DNA of 8,141 bases from Chitinophagaceae bacterium (GCA_023251195.1 JAHEZG010000172.1:1-8141); one strand, 5' to 3'; counted from the stretch's first letter, positions 1 to 7,346 are shown. Numbers and translations: made by a program. Notes: generated by a model not told the origin, from the sequence alone.

Positions 1-339
1 AAAACCACACCGGTAACAACTGTTAAAACAAATTCGCCCGGAGCCGATAAAACTTTAACTTACCTGACCGAGAAAGGAGTAATTACCTCGACAAAAAGCA
101 ACAACGACGACGGTCAGTATTATGCTCTGCACCCAACCGCGCCAATCGGAACAACTATTACAGTTAAGAATATGATGAACAGTAAAACCATTCAAGTGAA
201 GGTGATTGGTAAGTTGCCGAACACTGCAGATAATCAGGGTGTGTTAATGAAAATCAGTAATTCCGCAGCCAAAGCTTTGAATGTGCTGGACGATAAGTTT
301 TTATCTACTGCTAATTATATGGGATATAAATCGGAATAA
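1..339 (+). CDS. C-terminal part of an RlpA-like double-psi beta-barrel (probably LysM-type) envelope protein, 5' truncated
   Basis: The frame is open from base 1 to a TAA at 337-339 and gives 112 residues; the start lies outside the window. After a Thr/Asn/Ser-rich linker (residues 1-33), residues about 39-100 match the C-terminal half of the RlpA-like double-psi beta-barrel fold. The visible signature is YYALHPTAPIGTTITVKN, then a QVKVIGKLP strand, then an ISNSAAKALNVLDDKF helix. In known RlpA proteins these correspond to the 'AHrtLPfGT', 'VrVnDRGP' and 'iDLSraAAraLG' segments. RlpA proteins bind or cut peptidoglycan glycan strands. Bacteroidota often attach this fold to N-terminal LysM repeats, so that architecture is likely but not visible. 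The Asp of the DRGP motif is replaced (IGKLP), so lytic transglycosylase activity is doubtful and a wall-binding role is more likely. Fold call fairly sure; function inferred. Confidence 0.72.
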   Translation, partial: KTTPVTTVKTNSPGADKTLTYLTEKGVITSTKSNNDDGQYYALHPTAPIGTTITVKNMMNSKTIQVKVIGKLPNTADNQGVLMKISNSAAKALNVLDDKFLSTANYMGYKSE

Positions 340-614
340 AATATCAGACCACACATTCATTGATTTTTTGAAGCGATATAAATTTTTTCTTATCGCGAAA
401 ATAAATTCACGAATTGGATAATGAATATTTAGAAATTTTCATCTTCGTTCGTGATAATCAATTATAAATTATTTCAAGAGGTGAATGAATCTGTGACTCC
501 GCGTCCGCCTTTGGAGGATGTGGCTTGTATTATTTTAAGTGGAAAATATTTTTTATTCTTTCACTTGCTTGTAACTTTTATGTTCGCATATTCGACTCAC
601 ACAAAAAACCATTG
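340..614. other. Non-coding spacer with one inverted repeat and a weak candidate promoter
   Basis: I see no convincing gene here. GCGATA (373-378) and TATCGC (391-396) form a 6-bp inverted repeat around a 12-base T-rich loop. It lies 34 bases after the stop of the upstream gene, but no T-run follows the stem, so it is only a weak terminator candidate. A TTTG at 510-513 followed 17 bases later by TATTTTAA (531-538) loosely resembles the Bacteroidota -33/-7 promoter (TTTG / TAnnTTTG). Its second half fits poorly. If real, it would give the DUF5686 gene a leader of roughly 70 bases. Confidence 0.3.
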
Positions 615-3095
615 ATGCTGTTTAATACAAAGAGAATTTTTCTGCTTGTTGTTTTGATTTTATTTTCTGCAATGGTGCATGCAACTGTTATTTCCGGAAC
701 CATTACTGACGAAAAAGGCGAAGCACTTTCGTATGCCACAGTGTTAATTCAAGGCACTACGCAAGGTGCCACTGCCAATGGCGATGGAAAATATTCGCTC
801 ACAGTTGAAACAGGTCATTATTATAATCTCGTGTTTCAATATGTAGGATATAAGTCAGTACGAAAATCAATTGAAGCAGCTGATGAAACCATGAAATTAG
901 ATGTGCAGTTGCAAACACAACAAATGGAGTTGAAAGAAATTGTGGTGAACAGCGATGCAGAAGATCCGGCTTACAAAGTGATTCGCGCTGCCATTAAAAA
1001 AAGAAAATATTATCTCACGCAGGTTGATGCATTCAGTTGCAAAGTATATATCAAGGGCATTCAGAAATTAGACAGCATACCCAAACACATCATGGGTTTG
1101 AATGCCGAGAAATTAGGATTGGATTCATCAATGCTGGGTATTGTTTACCTGAGTGAATCGGAAAGCGAATACAATTTTCAGAAGCCCGATAAAGTGCGCG
1201 AGGTGATGTTCTCGTCAAAAGTGAGCGGCGATAACAAAGCATTCAGTTACAATCAGGCGAGTGATTTTGATTTTAACTTTTATAAAAATTTACTCGACAT
1301 CGGTTCGCTCAGTGATCGTGGTTTTGTTTCTCCGATTTCTGAATCGGCCATGTTGTATTACAAGTATAAACTGGTTGGAACTTTTTACGATAACAATGAA
1401 CTCATCAATAAAATATTGGTGACACCAAGAAGAAGAACCGATCCGGTTTTCAGCGGATACATTTATATTGTTGAAGAGAGCTGGCGCATTCACAGCACCG
1501 ATTTGTTTTTAACCAAGGATGCGAACATTGATTTTGTTGACTCATTGGAACTGAAACAGATTTTTGCAGCGGTGAGCGATACGGTTTACATGCCCATCAA
1601 TCAAACCATGCTGTTTCAGTTCAAAGCTTTTGGAATAAAAGGAAACGGATACTTCATTGGTTCATTCACAAGCTATAATCTGAAACCGGAGTTCCCGAAA
1701 AAATATTTCAGGGGAGAAACTTTAAAGGTGAATGACGATGCCAACAAAAAAGATTCGTCGTACTGGACCGTGAACCGACCCATACCATTAACGCAAGAAG
1801 AGATGAATGATTACCGGAAAAAAGACAGCATTGCATTGCGCGAAAATTCGAAAGAGTACCTGGATTCGGTTGATCATAAAAAAAACAAATTCACTTTCAG
1901 TGATTTAATTACAGGATATAATTATTACAAACGATATAACAAAACATCAACAGGCACCGGTTCTGTTTTACAATTCATTAATTACAATACTGTGCAAGGT
2001 TGGGCGCCTGATGTGTCGGTTTATAAAAGTAAAAGGTGGGACGATAACCGAACAATGGGAATTACCGCAAACGCACAATATGGTTTGAGCAATAAAAAAT
2101 TCGGAGGCATTGTGCGGTTTAATTATTTCTACAAGCCAGTGAAACTGCGCCGTGTGTGGGTGGAAGGTGGCAACCATGTAAAACAATTCAATGAAAGCAA
2201 TCCGATTAACGGATTAATAAATACCTGCTACACTCTATTGTATGAACAGAATTTCATGAAACTGTATAACAATACTTATGGCGGCATTACCTGGCAGGGC
2301 GAAATTAAAAATGGAATAAGGTTAACTGCAAAAGCAAATTACAATCATCGCGAGCCATTGGAGAATGCAAAGAAAATTACCACTTTTAATGACCGACCTG
2401 ATAATAATTTCACTGTCAATTATCCGTTTGCCGATTCGTTGCAAACAAATTTTACTTCATACAATGCACTCATCACCACAATTGGTTTCAAAATAAATTT
2501 CAAGCAGCAATACTACACCCGGCCTTATGAAAAGGTTATAGTTGGAAGCAAGTATCCGACACTGCGTTTGTTTTATACCAAAGGATGGCAAGTGCTGAAC
2601 AGTAAAGTAAATTTTGATCAGGTGGAAGCAGAGGTAACTGATAATTTAAAATTCGGATTGCTTGGTAAATCACAATACTTACTGCGCGCCGGCTATTTTA
2701 TTAATAATAAATATGTGGGCGATGTGGAACAAAAACATTTTATGGGCAACCAAACCATACTTGCGTTGAGCGATCACCTGCATGGTTTTCAGTTGTTGCC
2801 TTATTATGATTTCAGTACCCGTGAGTATTATGCCGAGGGGCATTACGAACATCACTTCAATGGTTTCTTCCTGAATAAAATTCCATTGCTTCGAAAATTA
2901 AAACTGAAGGAAGTGGGCAGTGCGCACTATTTAATAACTCCTGAAATAAATTATGCAGAACTATCTGTTGGGTTAGAACACATACTAAAAGTTTTCAGAG
3001 TGGATTGGATAAACTCGTACAGCAACCAATTGAAATTAAAATCAGGATTTGTGATTGGAATAAATCTGGGTGATGCGATTCAGATTGAACTGTAA
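615..3095 (+). CDS. DUF5686 family outer-membrane protein with N-terminal carboxypeptidase-regulatory-like domain
   Basis: This 826-residue exported protein belongs to a family common in Bacteroidota whose function is not established. I start at the ATG at 615 because it begins a clean signal peptide: MLFNTKR, a hydrophobic core, then cleavage after the HA at residues 22-23. An in-frame TTG at 525 would add 30 residues and bury that signal. Residues about 25-112 form a CarboxypepD_reg-like/CNA-B-type beta-sandwich, with GTITDEKGEALSYATV and GDGKYSL motifs, as found at the N-terminus of TonB-dependent receptors. From about 117 (DPAYKVIRAAIKKRKYY) the DUF5686 region runs to the end. It is rich in alternating aromatic beta-strands, consistent with a C-terminal outer-membrane barrel, and ends GDAIQIEL. 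No TonB plug domain is visible. The gene is monocistronic by context. A decayed copy of its last ~490 bases lies at 3968-4451. The barrel topology is an inference. Confidence 0.85.
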   Translation: MLFNTKRIFLLVVLILFSAMVHATVISGTITDEKGEALSYATVLIQGTTQGATANGDGKYSLTVETGHYYNLVFQYVGYKSVRKSIEAADETMKLDVQLQTQQMELKEIVVNSDAEDPAYKVIRAAIKKRKYYLTQVDAFSCKVYIKGIQKLDSIPKHIMGLNAEKLGLDSSMLGIVYLSESESEYNFQKPDKVREVMFSSKVSGDNKAFSYNQASDFDFNFYKNLLDIGSLSDRGFVSPISESAMLYYKYKLVGTFYDNNELINKILVTPRRRTDPVFSGYIYIVEESWRIHSTDLFLTKDANIDFVDSLELKQIFAAVSDTVYMPINQTMLFQFKAFGIKGNGYFIGSFTSYNLKPEFPKKYFRGETLKVNDDANKKDSSYWTVNRPIPLTQEEMNDYRKKDSIALRENSKEYLDSVDHKKNKFTFSDLITGYNYYKRYNKTSTGTGSVLQFINYNTVQGWAPDVSVYKSKRWDDNRTMGITANAQYGLSNKKFGGIVRFNYFYKPVKLRRVWVEGGNHVKQFNESNPINGLINTCYTLLYEQNFMKLYNNTYGGITWQGEIKNGIRLTAKANYNHREPLENAKKITTFNDRPDNNFTVNYPFADSLQTNFTSYNALITTIGFKINFKQQYYTRPYEKVIVGSKYPTLRLFYTKGWQVLNSKVNFDQVEAEVTDNLKFGLLGKSQYLLRAGYFINNKYVGDVEQKHFMGNQTILALSDHLHGFQLLPYYDFSTREYYAEGHYEHHFNGFFLNKIPLLRKLKLKEVGSAHYLITPEINYAELSVGLEHILKVFRVDWINSYSNQLKLKSGFVIGINLGDAIQIEL

Positions 3096-3352
3096 AAAAT
3101 ATTTTTTCAGATTATAAAAAAATAAATAATTGCGATGAACGGTTATTGATTTTTAAATTTCAATCCGGAAAATTTAATTCTGTAAAATTTCGATCCCTCT
3201 TCAATAAATTAAAGTACATAAAACACAGCGCGCTCTGCAAATCTTGCCGGCACATTTTGTAATGGCAATCGGAATTGAAAGAATCAATTAAGGTAAACCG
3301 GGTTAGAAAAAACAGATTCCATTTTATTGTGTCATTCAGATAGGTTTATGTT
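3096..3352. other. AT-rich spacer between two convergent genes
   Basis: No ORF of useful length is present. An A6TAT6 palindrome (3094-3107) overlaps the stop codon of the DUF5686 gene and continues into an A/T-rich tract. It could act as a weak terminator, but A/T-only stems are poor evidence. On the minus strand near 3150-3250 there is a short conceptual peptide with one in-frame stop that faintly resembles the start of GIY-YIG nuclease genes; this is listed among the findings as speculative. Confidence 0.35.
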
Positions 3353-3949
3353 TCAAAACTGAACTCCAAATTCAACATGACCAAGCACTGTAAAATAGTT
3401 GTTTTTAATAAAATCGGTTTTCAGGCCGCACCCGATTGAATAGTTGTAATAAAAATGTTGCTTAGCGCCAATTGACCGTTGCATCCCCCAGTTTGCTGTT
3501 AAATAGTGTATGTCGCGGTTCAACTCGTTCACTTCAGTCCATGGAGCGCTTAACGGATATTCAAAAGTATTGTAGCGATAATAAATTGAAACATAATCGC
3601 CATAAAAATTTTCAGTTGGTTTGCTTTTATTGAACCTGCTTTTTAAATTATAATAATTGCGCAGCTCGATTGAGAAAAATGGATTAACAAGCGGCTGTGT
3701 TTCCTCTCCGGAATCGGCATTATCTAAAGTTAAAAAGGGCCATCCACTGCCTAACTCCTGGCGCAAGGTGAATCCGTGAAACAATCCTTTTTCAAAACCA
3801 AGACTTGGTATGCCTAGAAAATTTATATGTATAACAGCATGTTTGTAATCAGGCAATTTTGCTAAATCAGTTTGAGCCGCTGCAGTATTATAAAAAACAG
3901 CTGTAAACAAAATCATGCACCATTTAAATGTCGGCGAAATTATTTTCAT
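3353..3949 (-). CDS. Hypothetical exported protein, probable small outer-membrane beta-barrel
   Basis: I do not recognise this 198-residue protein as a named family. The ATG (3949-3947) opens a typical signal peptide: MKIISPTFKW, a hydrophobic stretch, then TAAA with cleavage before Q26. The mature part is rich in alternating aromatic/hydrophobic strands with Gly and Asn turns: GIPSLGFEKGLFHGFTLRQE, FFSIELRNYYN, YVSIYYRYNTF, HFYYNYSIGCGLK and a terminal GHVEFGVQF. A terminal Phe preceded by alternating hydrophobics is the usual end of outer-membrane beta-barrels recognised by BAM. The size would suit an 8-strand barrel. No Shine-Dalgarno site precedes the start, which is normal for the phylum. 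It points toward the DUF5686 gene, and its upstream region lies inside the decayed DUF5686 copy. That it is a real gene is likely from the signal peptide plus an intact 199-codon frame; localisation is inferred. Confidence 0.72.
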   Translation of the reverse strand: MKIISPTFKWCMILFTAVFYNTAAAQTDLAKLPDYKHAVIHINFLGIPSLGFEKGLFHGFTLRQELGSGWPFLTLDNADSGEETQPLVNPFFSIELRNYYNLKSRFNKSKPTENFYGDYVSIYYRYNTFEYPLSAPWTEVNELNRDIHYLTANWGMQRSIGAKQHFYYNYSIGCGLKTDFIKNNYFTVLGHVEFGVQF

Positions 3950-3967
3950 AACGGGGAAGTTTATGCT

Positions 3968-4451
3968 TGTAAAAATTGATCAGCATCGCATGCTGTTTTA
4001 TGATATTAATCATTCTTTCCGTTGCGATTATGCAATTGCCGTTTATTCGAATGGCAGCTAATCAGTAACCCGCAAATTCTATTGCAGGGTTGTATAGCAG
4101 ACCATGCAGCATACCATCAAACAATGCTTTCGCGCTTCAATCATCTGCATGGCTTTCAGATGCTACACGATTATACTATCATCAGAAACTGCGAGGGCAT
4201 GATGAGCATCACTTCAATTGTTTCGTTGGAATAAAATTTCATGGTTGCGAAAAGTGATAATGAGCAGGGGGGCTGCTAAACAGTATTTAATAACTCATGA
4301 AATAAATTATGCTTAATTAACTGTTGGGTTGGAACATAGACCAAAAGTTTACAGAGCGGTTTGAAAAAACTTTTACCGCAGGCAACTGAAATTAAAATCA
4401 GGATTTGTAATTGGAATTAATCCGGGCGATGCTATTCAGATTGAATTGTAA
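3968..4451 (+). pseudogene. Decayed 3' fragment of a DUF5686 paralogue
   Basis: This is a degenerate copy of bases about 2607-3095 of the DUF5686 gene, in the same orientation. The last 168 bases (4284-4451 against 2928-3095) align without gaps; by hand I count about 142 identities (about 84%). The copy has in-frame stops at 4314-4316 (TAA) and 4362-4364 (TGA). Upstream, a net 11-base deletion between 4145 and 4283 changes the frame. In the shifted frame HQTMLSRFNHLHGFQML still pairs with NQTILALSDHLHGFQLL of the intact protein. Further left the match weakens but VKIDQ (3969-3983) still pairs with VNFDQ. The homologous stop codons align, and similarity ends right after them. The 5' ~2 kb is missing. 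Short ORFs inside this stretch are not genes. The left boundary is approximate; the pseudogene call itself is firm. Confidence 0.9.
3981..3995. promoter_or_regulatory. Perfect 6-bp hairpin upstream of the minus-strand gene
   Basis: CAGCAT and ATGCTG flank a 3-base loop (CGC), forming a perfect inverted repeat with its near edge 31 bases upstream of the ATG at 3949. It could be an operator, a leader hairpin, or chance within decaying sequence. On the plus strand it is followed by TTTTA, which gives it a faint terminator look. No regulator is identifiable nearby. Confidence 0.2.
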
Positions 4452-4515
4452 AATTCAAAAATTAGATGGAGTAAGAAATTTTTCAATTTCCGGAAAAACA
4501 CAATGTCAATGACTT

Positions 4516-4526
4516 TACTTTTGAGG
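4516..4526 (+). promoter_or_regulatory. Candidate -7 element / RBS-like GAGG just before the T9SS type B gene
   Basis: TACTTTTG (4516-4523) fits the Bacteroidota -7 consensus TAnnTTTG, but ends only five bases before the ATG at 4529 and has no TTG-type -33 box at the expected distance. Transcription from it would be nearly leaderless. The overlapping GAGG (4523-4526) resembles a Shine-Dalgarno core but sits only two bases from the ATG, too close to be a good one. Either reading is uncertain. Confidence 0.25.
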
Positions 4527-4528
4527 CA

Positions 4529-7138
4529 ATGAAAAAAATAACATTCTGTTTTTTATTTCTCCTCTTTCTGAATTTATTTGTTCAACACACAGTTGCGCAA
4601 AATCTTTTCGGTAATGCCGACTTTGAAAATTATTCATCGTGCCCGACCACTCAAGGTCAGGTACCAAATTGCAGCGGATGGATTGAGATAGTGCAAAGTG
4701 CAGATTATATGAATTGTGCTTACACCTGCTGGACTTCGCAACAAACAATCGGCGCACAAAGCGGAACCGGCTACATGGGTTTTGCTACCTATGGTTCATC
4801 AAATGCATCAGAAGCATTGGGGCAGTTTTTAACTACTCCTTTAATTGCAGGAGCTGATTACACAATTACCTTCTGGGCAAAAAAAACTTCATCAGGATTT
4901 TACAGCAGTAATTGTTCAGGTGTATCATTCTGGGCTTATAACGGAAACCCGGCATCAAGCGGATCGCAGGTTGGTGTGTGCATGGGTTCAATGGGATCTG
5001 GTGCAACATTGTTGGTTACCAGTCCGCTTGTTTCAAACTTAGAGTGGTTGCCTTATTCAGTCACCTTTACATCACCGGGCAGTTTTGATTTTGTGGGCAT
5101 GTGTGTTGAATGTTCAAATTGCCCTGAATATATTTTTGTCGATAATTTTAATTTCGTTCCGGACAGTAACAACTTCACTTTTACGAATGTTTGTTTCGGT
5201 GATTCCACACAGTTTCAGCTTCCTGTTATTGCCGGTTTAGATTCTCTGGATTGGAATTTCGGCGACCCATCAACAGGCGCTCAGAATTTTTCTGACTTGC
5301 AAAATCCAGCTCACTTGTTTTCAGCAGCCGGAATTTATACCGTGCAGGTTATTCAATATCATACTTCCGGATTAAATGATACGCTTACAAATACGGTAAC
5401 AGTAGGAGCAACACCCACAGTGAATCTTGGCAACGATACCATCATTTGCAGTGGTCAGGCACTGCTGCTGGATGCAGCTAATGCCGGTCAGAATTATGTA
5501 TGGAATACAGGTGCAAATACACAAACAGTATCAGCAGGCACCACCGGAATTTATTGGGTAACGGTTGGAACAGGCAACTGTGTAACCACTGATTCAATTT
5601 CTATTACAATTGGAATTGCCGGCAATTTAAATCTGGGCAACGATACCACACTTTGCAGCGGTCAATCACTTACATTGAATGCAGCCAATGCAGGCAGCAC
5701 TTATTTGTGGTCAACAACTGAAACCACACAAACCATTACTGTTAGTACTTCGGGAAATTATTCGGTTACTGTAAGCAATGTTTGCGGAACACAAAACGAT
5801 GATATAAATATTTCTACGGCAATGCCGCCTGTTTATGTTTTAGGAAACGATACAACTTATTGCAGCAACTTTAATTTGCAATTGAATGCGGGAAATACCG
5901 GTGCAACTTATTTGTGGTCGAATGCCAGCAATCTGCAAACACTGAATGTAAATGCAGCCGGAACATACTGGGTAATTATTTCAAATGGCTGCGGAACTTT
6001 AACTGATTCAATTATTTTTTCGCAATACACACCTCCTGTTGTTTCACTTGGAAGTGATACTTTGTATTGTGCGGCGTTTAACCTTTTACTCAATGCAACC
6101 AATGCAGGTTCAACCTATTTGTGGTCGAACGGAAGTGCAACATCGGGTATTAATGTAAGTGCCGCCGGAACATTTTGGGTTAATGTTTCGAATGCGTGTG
6201 GTACTGCATCAGATACTATTGCAATCACACAATCATCGCCTGCTGTTTCATTGCTTGGAAACGATACTTTGTATTGCAGTAATTTTTCTGCCGTACTGAA
6301 TGGTGGAATTAATACTGATTCATATTTATGGAGTGATGGAAGCACTGATCAAACAATTAATATAAATCAACAAGGTACTTACTGGATTCAGTTAAATAAC
6401 AATTGCGGCCTGGTTACCGATACCATTCACATTGTTCAAACTGCTGCACCACAGGTTAATCTTGGAAATGATTCGACCTTCTGCGGAAGCTTTTCAATCA
6501 GTTATGATGTATCGTGTGTGGCGTGTAATTATTTATGGTCGAATAATTCTACTTCAGCACAAACAACAATTAATACTCCGGGGTTAACGATAGTTGGCGT
6601 AAGTAATTTATGCGGCCAGGTGAGTGACACTGTTTTACTTTCGTTAAACCCGTTTCCGTATGTCATACTTCCGAACGATACTGAACTGTGCGCGCCTCAG
6701 GGATATTTTCTTTTAGCCTATAGCAATGCTTCAACATTTTTATGGTCGACCGGTGATACAACGGCATCCATTCAAATTCCAAAAGCCGGTAAGTTCTGGG
6801 TGGATGTTTCGAACCCATGTGGTACTGATATGGATTCAATAACAATTTATGAGTGCCCTGGAGAATACATTATTCCGAATGCTTTTTCTCCGAACAACGA
6901 TGGACGAAATGATTACCTGTTTCCGATTCGGATTGGCAATGCAAGCCTGATTGGTTTCGAAATTTATAACAGATGGGGGCAGCAGGTTTTTGTTTCAACA
7001 ACCGGTGATGAAAGTTGGGATGGAAACTATAACGAAACGCCATGCGCCATTGGAGTTTATATTTATGTTGTTCGCTACAAAGACAATGTAAGCGGAACTG
7101 TTTTTATGTTGAAAGGGAATGCTACTTTATTAAGGTAA
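4529..7138 (+). CDS. T9SS type B (gliding-motility-associated C-terminal domain) multi-domain surface protein
   Basis: This 869-residue secreted surface protein is probably an adhesin or matrix-type protein. Domains in order: signal peptide 1-23 (MKKI, hydrophobic core, cleavage after TVA); a Cys-rich N-terminal domain about 25-212, beginning NADFENYSSCP with Trp/Cys motifs typical of jelly-roll carbohydrate-binding-like domains in Bacteroidota surface proteins; a PKD-like domain about 215-292 (LDWNFGDPSTG, then AHLFSAAGIYTVQV); seven Ig-like repeats 298-780; and a CHU_C/T9SS type B sorting domain about 778-869 (IPNAFSPNNDGRNDYLFP, IYNRWGQQVF, GVYIYVVRY). The sorting domain routes the protein through the type IX machinery across the outer membrane. 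Proteins of this group are secreted or surface-held; the ligand cannot be told from sequence. The first repeat's conserved Cys is shifted by one residue. The ATG at 4529 is chosen because it opens the signal peptide. The gene stands alone after a pseudogene and converges on the next gene. Confidence 0.92.
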   Translation: MKKITFCFLFLLFLNLFVQHTVAQNLFGNADFENYSSCPTTQGQVPNCSGWIEIVQSADYMNCAYTCWTSQQTIGAQSGTGYMGFATYGSSNASEALGQFLTTPLIAGADYTITFWAKKTSSGFYSSNCSGVSFWAYNGNPASSGSQVGVCMGSMGSGATLLVTSPLVSNLEWLPYSVTFTSPGSFDFVGMCVECSNCPEYIFVDNFNFVPDSNNFTFTNVCFGDSTQFQLPVIAGLDSLDWNFGDPSTGAQNFSDLQNPAHLFSAAGIYTVQVIQYHTSGLNDTLTNTVTVGATPTVNLGNDTIICSGQALLLDAANAGQNYVWNTGANTQTVSAGTTGIYWVTVGTGNCVTTDSISITIGIAGNLNLGNDTTLCSGQSLTLNAANAGSTYLWSTTETTQTITVSTSGNYSVTVSNVCGTQNDDINISTAMPPVYVLGNDTTYCSNFNLQLNAGNTGATYLWSNASNLQTLNVNAAGTYWVIISNGCGTLTDSIIFSQYTPPVVSLGSDTLYCAAFNLLLNATNAGSTYLWSNGSATSGINVSAAGTFWVNVSNACGTASDTIAITQSSPAVSLLGNDTLYCSNFSAVLNGGINTDSYLWSDGSTDQTININQQGTYWIQLNNNCGLVTDTIHIVQTAAPQVNLGNDSTFCGSFSISYDVSCVACNYLWSNNSTSAQTTINTPGLTIVGVSNLCGQVSDTVLLSLNPFPYVILPNDTELCAPQGYFLLAYSNASTFLWSTGDTTASIQIPKAGKFWVDVSNPCGTDMDSITIYECPGEYIIPNAFSPNNDGRNDYLFPIRIGNASLIGFEIYNRWGQQVFVSTTGDESWDGNYNETPCAIGVYIYVVRYKDNVSGTVFMLKGNATLLR
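5420..6868 (+). repeat. Seven in-frame 207-bp (69-residue) Ig-like repeats
   Basis: The repeats lie within the T9SS type B gene at residues about 298-780. The Leu of the LGNDT motif falls at residues 300, 369, 438, 507, 576, 645 and 714, an exact 69-residue step each time. The Trp of the YLWS motif (325, 394, 463, 532, 601, 670, 739) and the first Cys (307, 376 ... 721) keep the same step. The second Cys (SNxCGT) sits at 419, 488, 557, 626, 695 and 764, and one residue late (351) in repeat 1. Each unit ends in a D-S/T-I strand. The paired Cys suggest one disulfide per domain. Units 3 and 4 share about 39 of 69 residues. Unit 6 is the most divergent and has an extra CVAC pair. Unit 7 reads LPNDT rather than LGNDT. 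Confidence 0.93.
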
Positions 7139-7205
7139 ATGTTCGTGTTGCTATTTAGTTTTTGTAATTCGTAAATACATTATCGTGCGTATGACACACC
7201 CCTAA

Positions 7206-7223
7206 CCCCTCTTTTTAGAGGGG
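7206..7223. terminator. Hairpin in copy 1, candidate bidirectional terminator
   Basis: CCCCTCT (7206-7212), a TTTT loop and AGAGGGG (7217-7223) form a perfect 7-bp G/C-rich stem in AT-rich surroundings. Its position between convergent genes suits termination in both directions. There is no T-tract directly after the stem on either strand, so it is not a canonical intrinsic terminator. Confidence 0.4.
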
Positions 7224-7301
7224 AATGCGTTGGAGGAATTATTTGTCGTTTGAGTTTTTGTAAATCGTAAATACATTATCGTGTGTGGGACACATCCCTA
7301 A

Positions 7302-7319
7302 CCCCTCTTTGTAGAGGGG
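7302..7319. terminator. Hairpin in copy 2, candidate bidirectional terminator
   Basis: The same 7-bp stem as in copy 1, exactly 96 bases downstream: CCCCTCT (7302-7308), loop TTGT, AGAGGGG (7313-7319). The stem is fully conserved although the loop base and flanks have changed, which hints that pairing is maintained. As in copy 1, no T-tract follows. Confidence 0.4.
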
Positions 7320-7346
7320 AATGAGTTGGAGGAATTATATTTCGTT

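Noticed and set aside
515..520. GGAGG followed at once by ATG at 518
   Set aside because: There is no spacing between the Shine-Dalgarno-like sequence and ATG, and the frame ends after six codons.
525..614. In-frame TTG extension of the DUF5686 gene by 30 residues
   Set aside because: It would place a hydrophobic but non-signal-like segment ahead of a well-formed signal peptide starting at the ATG at 615; TTG is also a rarer start.
1290..2186. Minus-strand ORFs of 67 and 72 residues inside the DUF5686 gene
   Set aside because: They have no signal, motif or start context and overlap a well-supported gene entirely.
3094..3107. A6TAT6 palindrome as a terminator
   Set aside because: The stem is A/T only and overlaps the stop codon; chance is likely in such AT-rich DNA.
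4022..4234. 70-residue plus-strand ORF starting with TTG
   Set aside because: It is one surviving frame of the decayed DUF5686 copy and aligns with the intact protein only in part.
5908..6345. Two minus-strand ORFs of 64 and 76 residues that resemble each other
   Set aside because: They are antisense shadows of adjacent 207-bp repeat units, which explains their similarity to each other.
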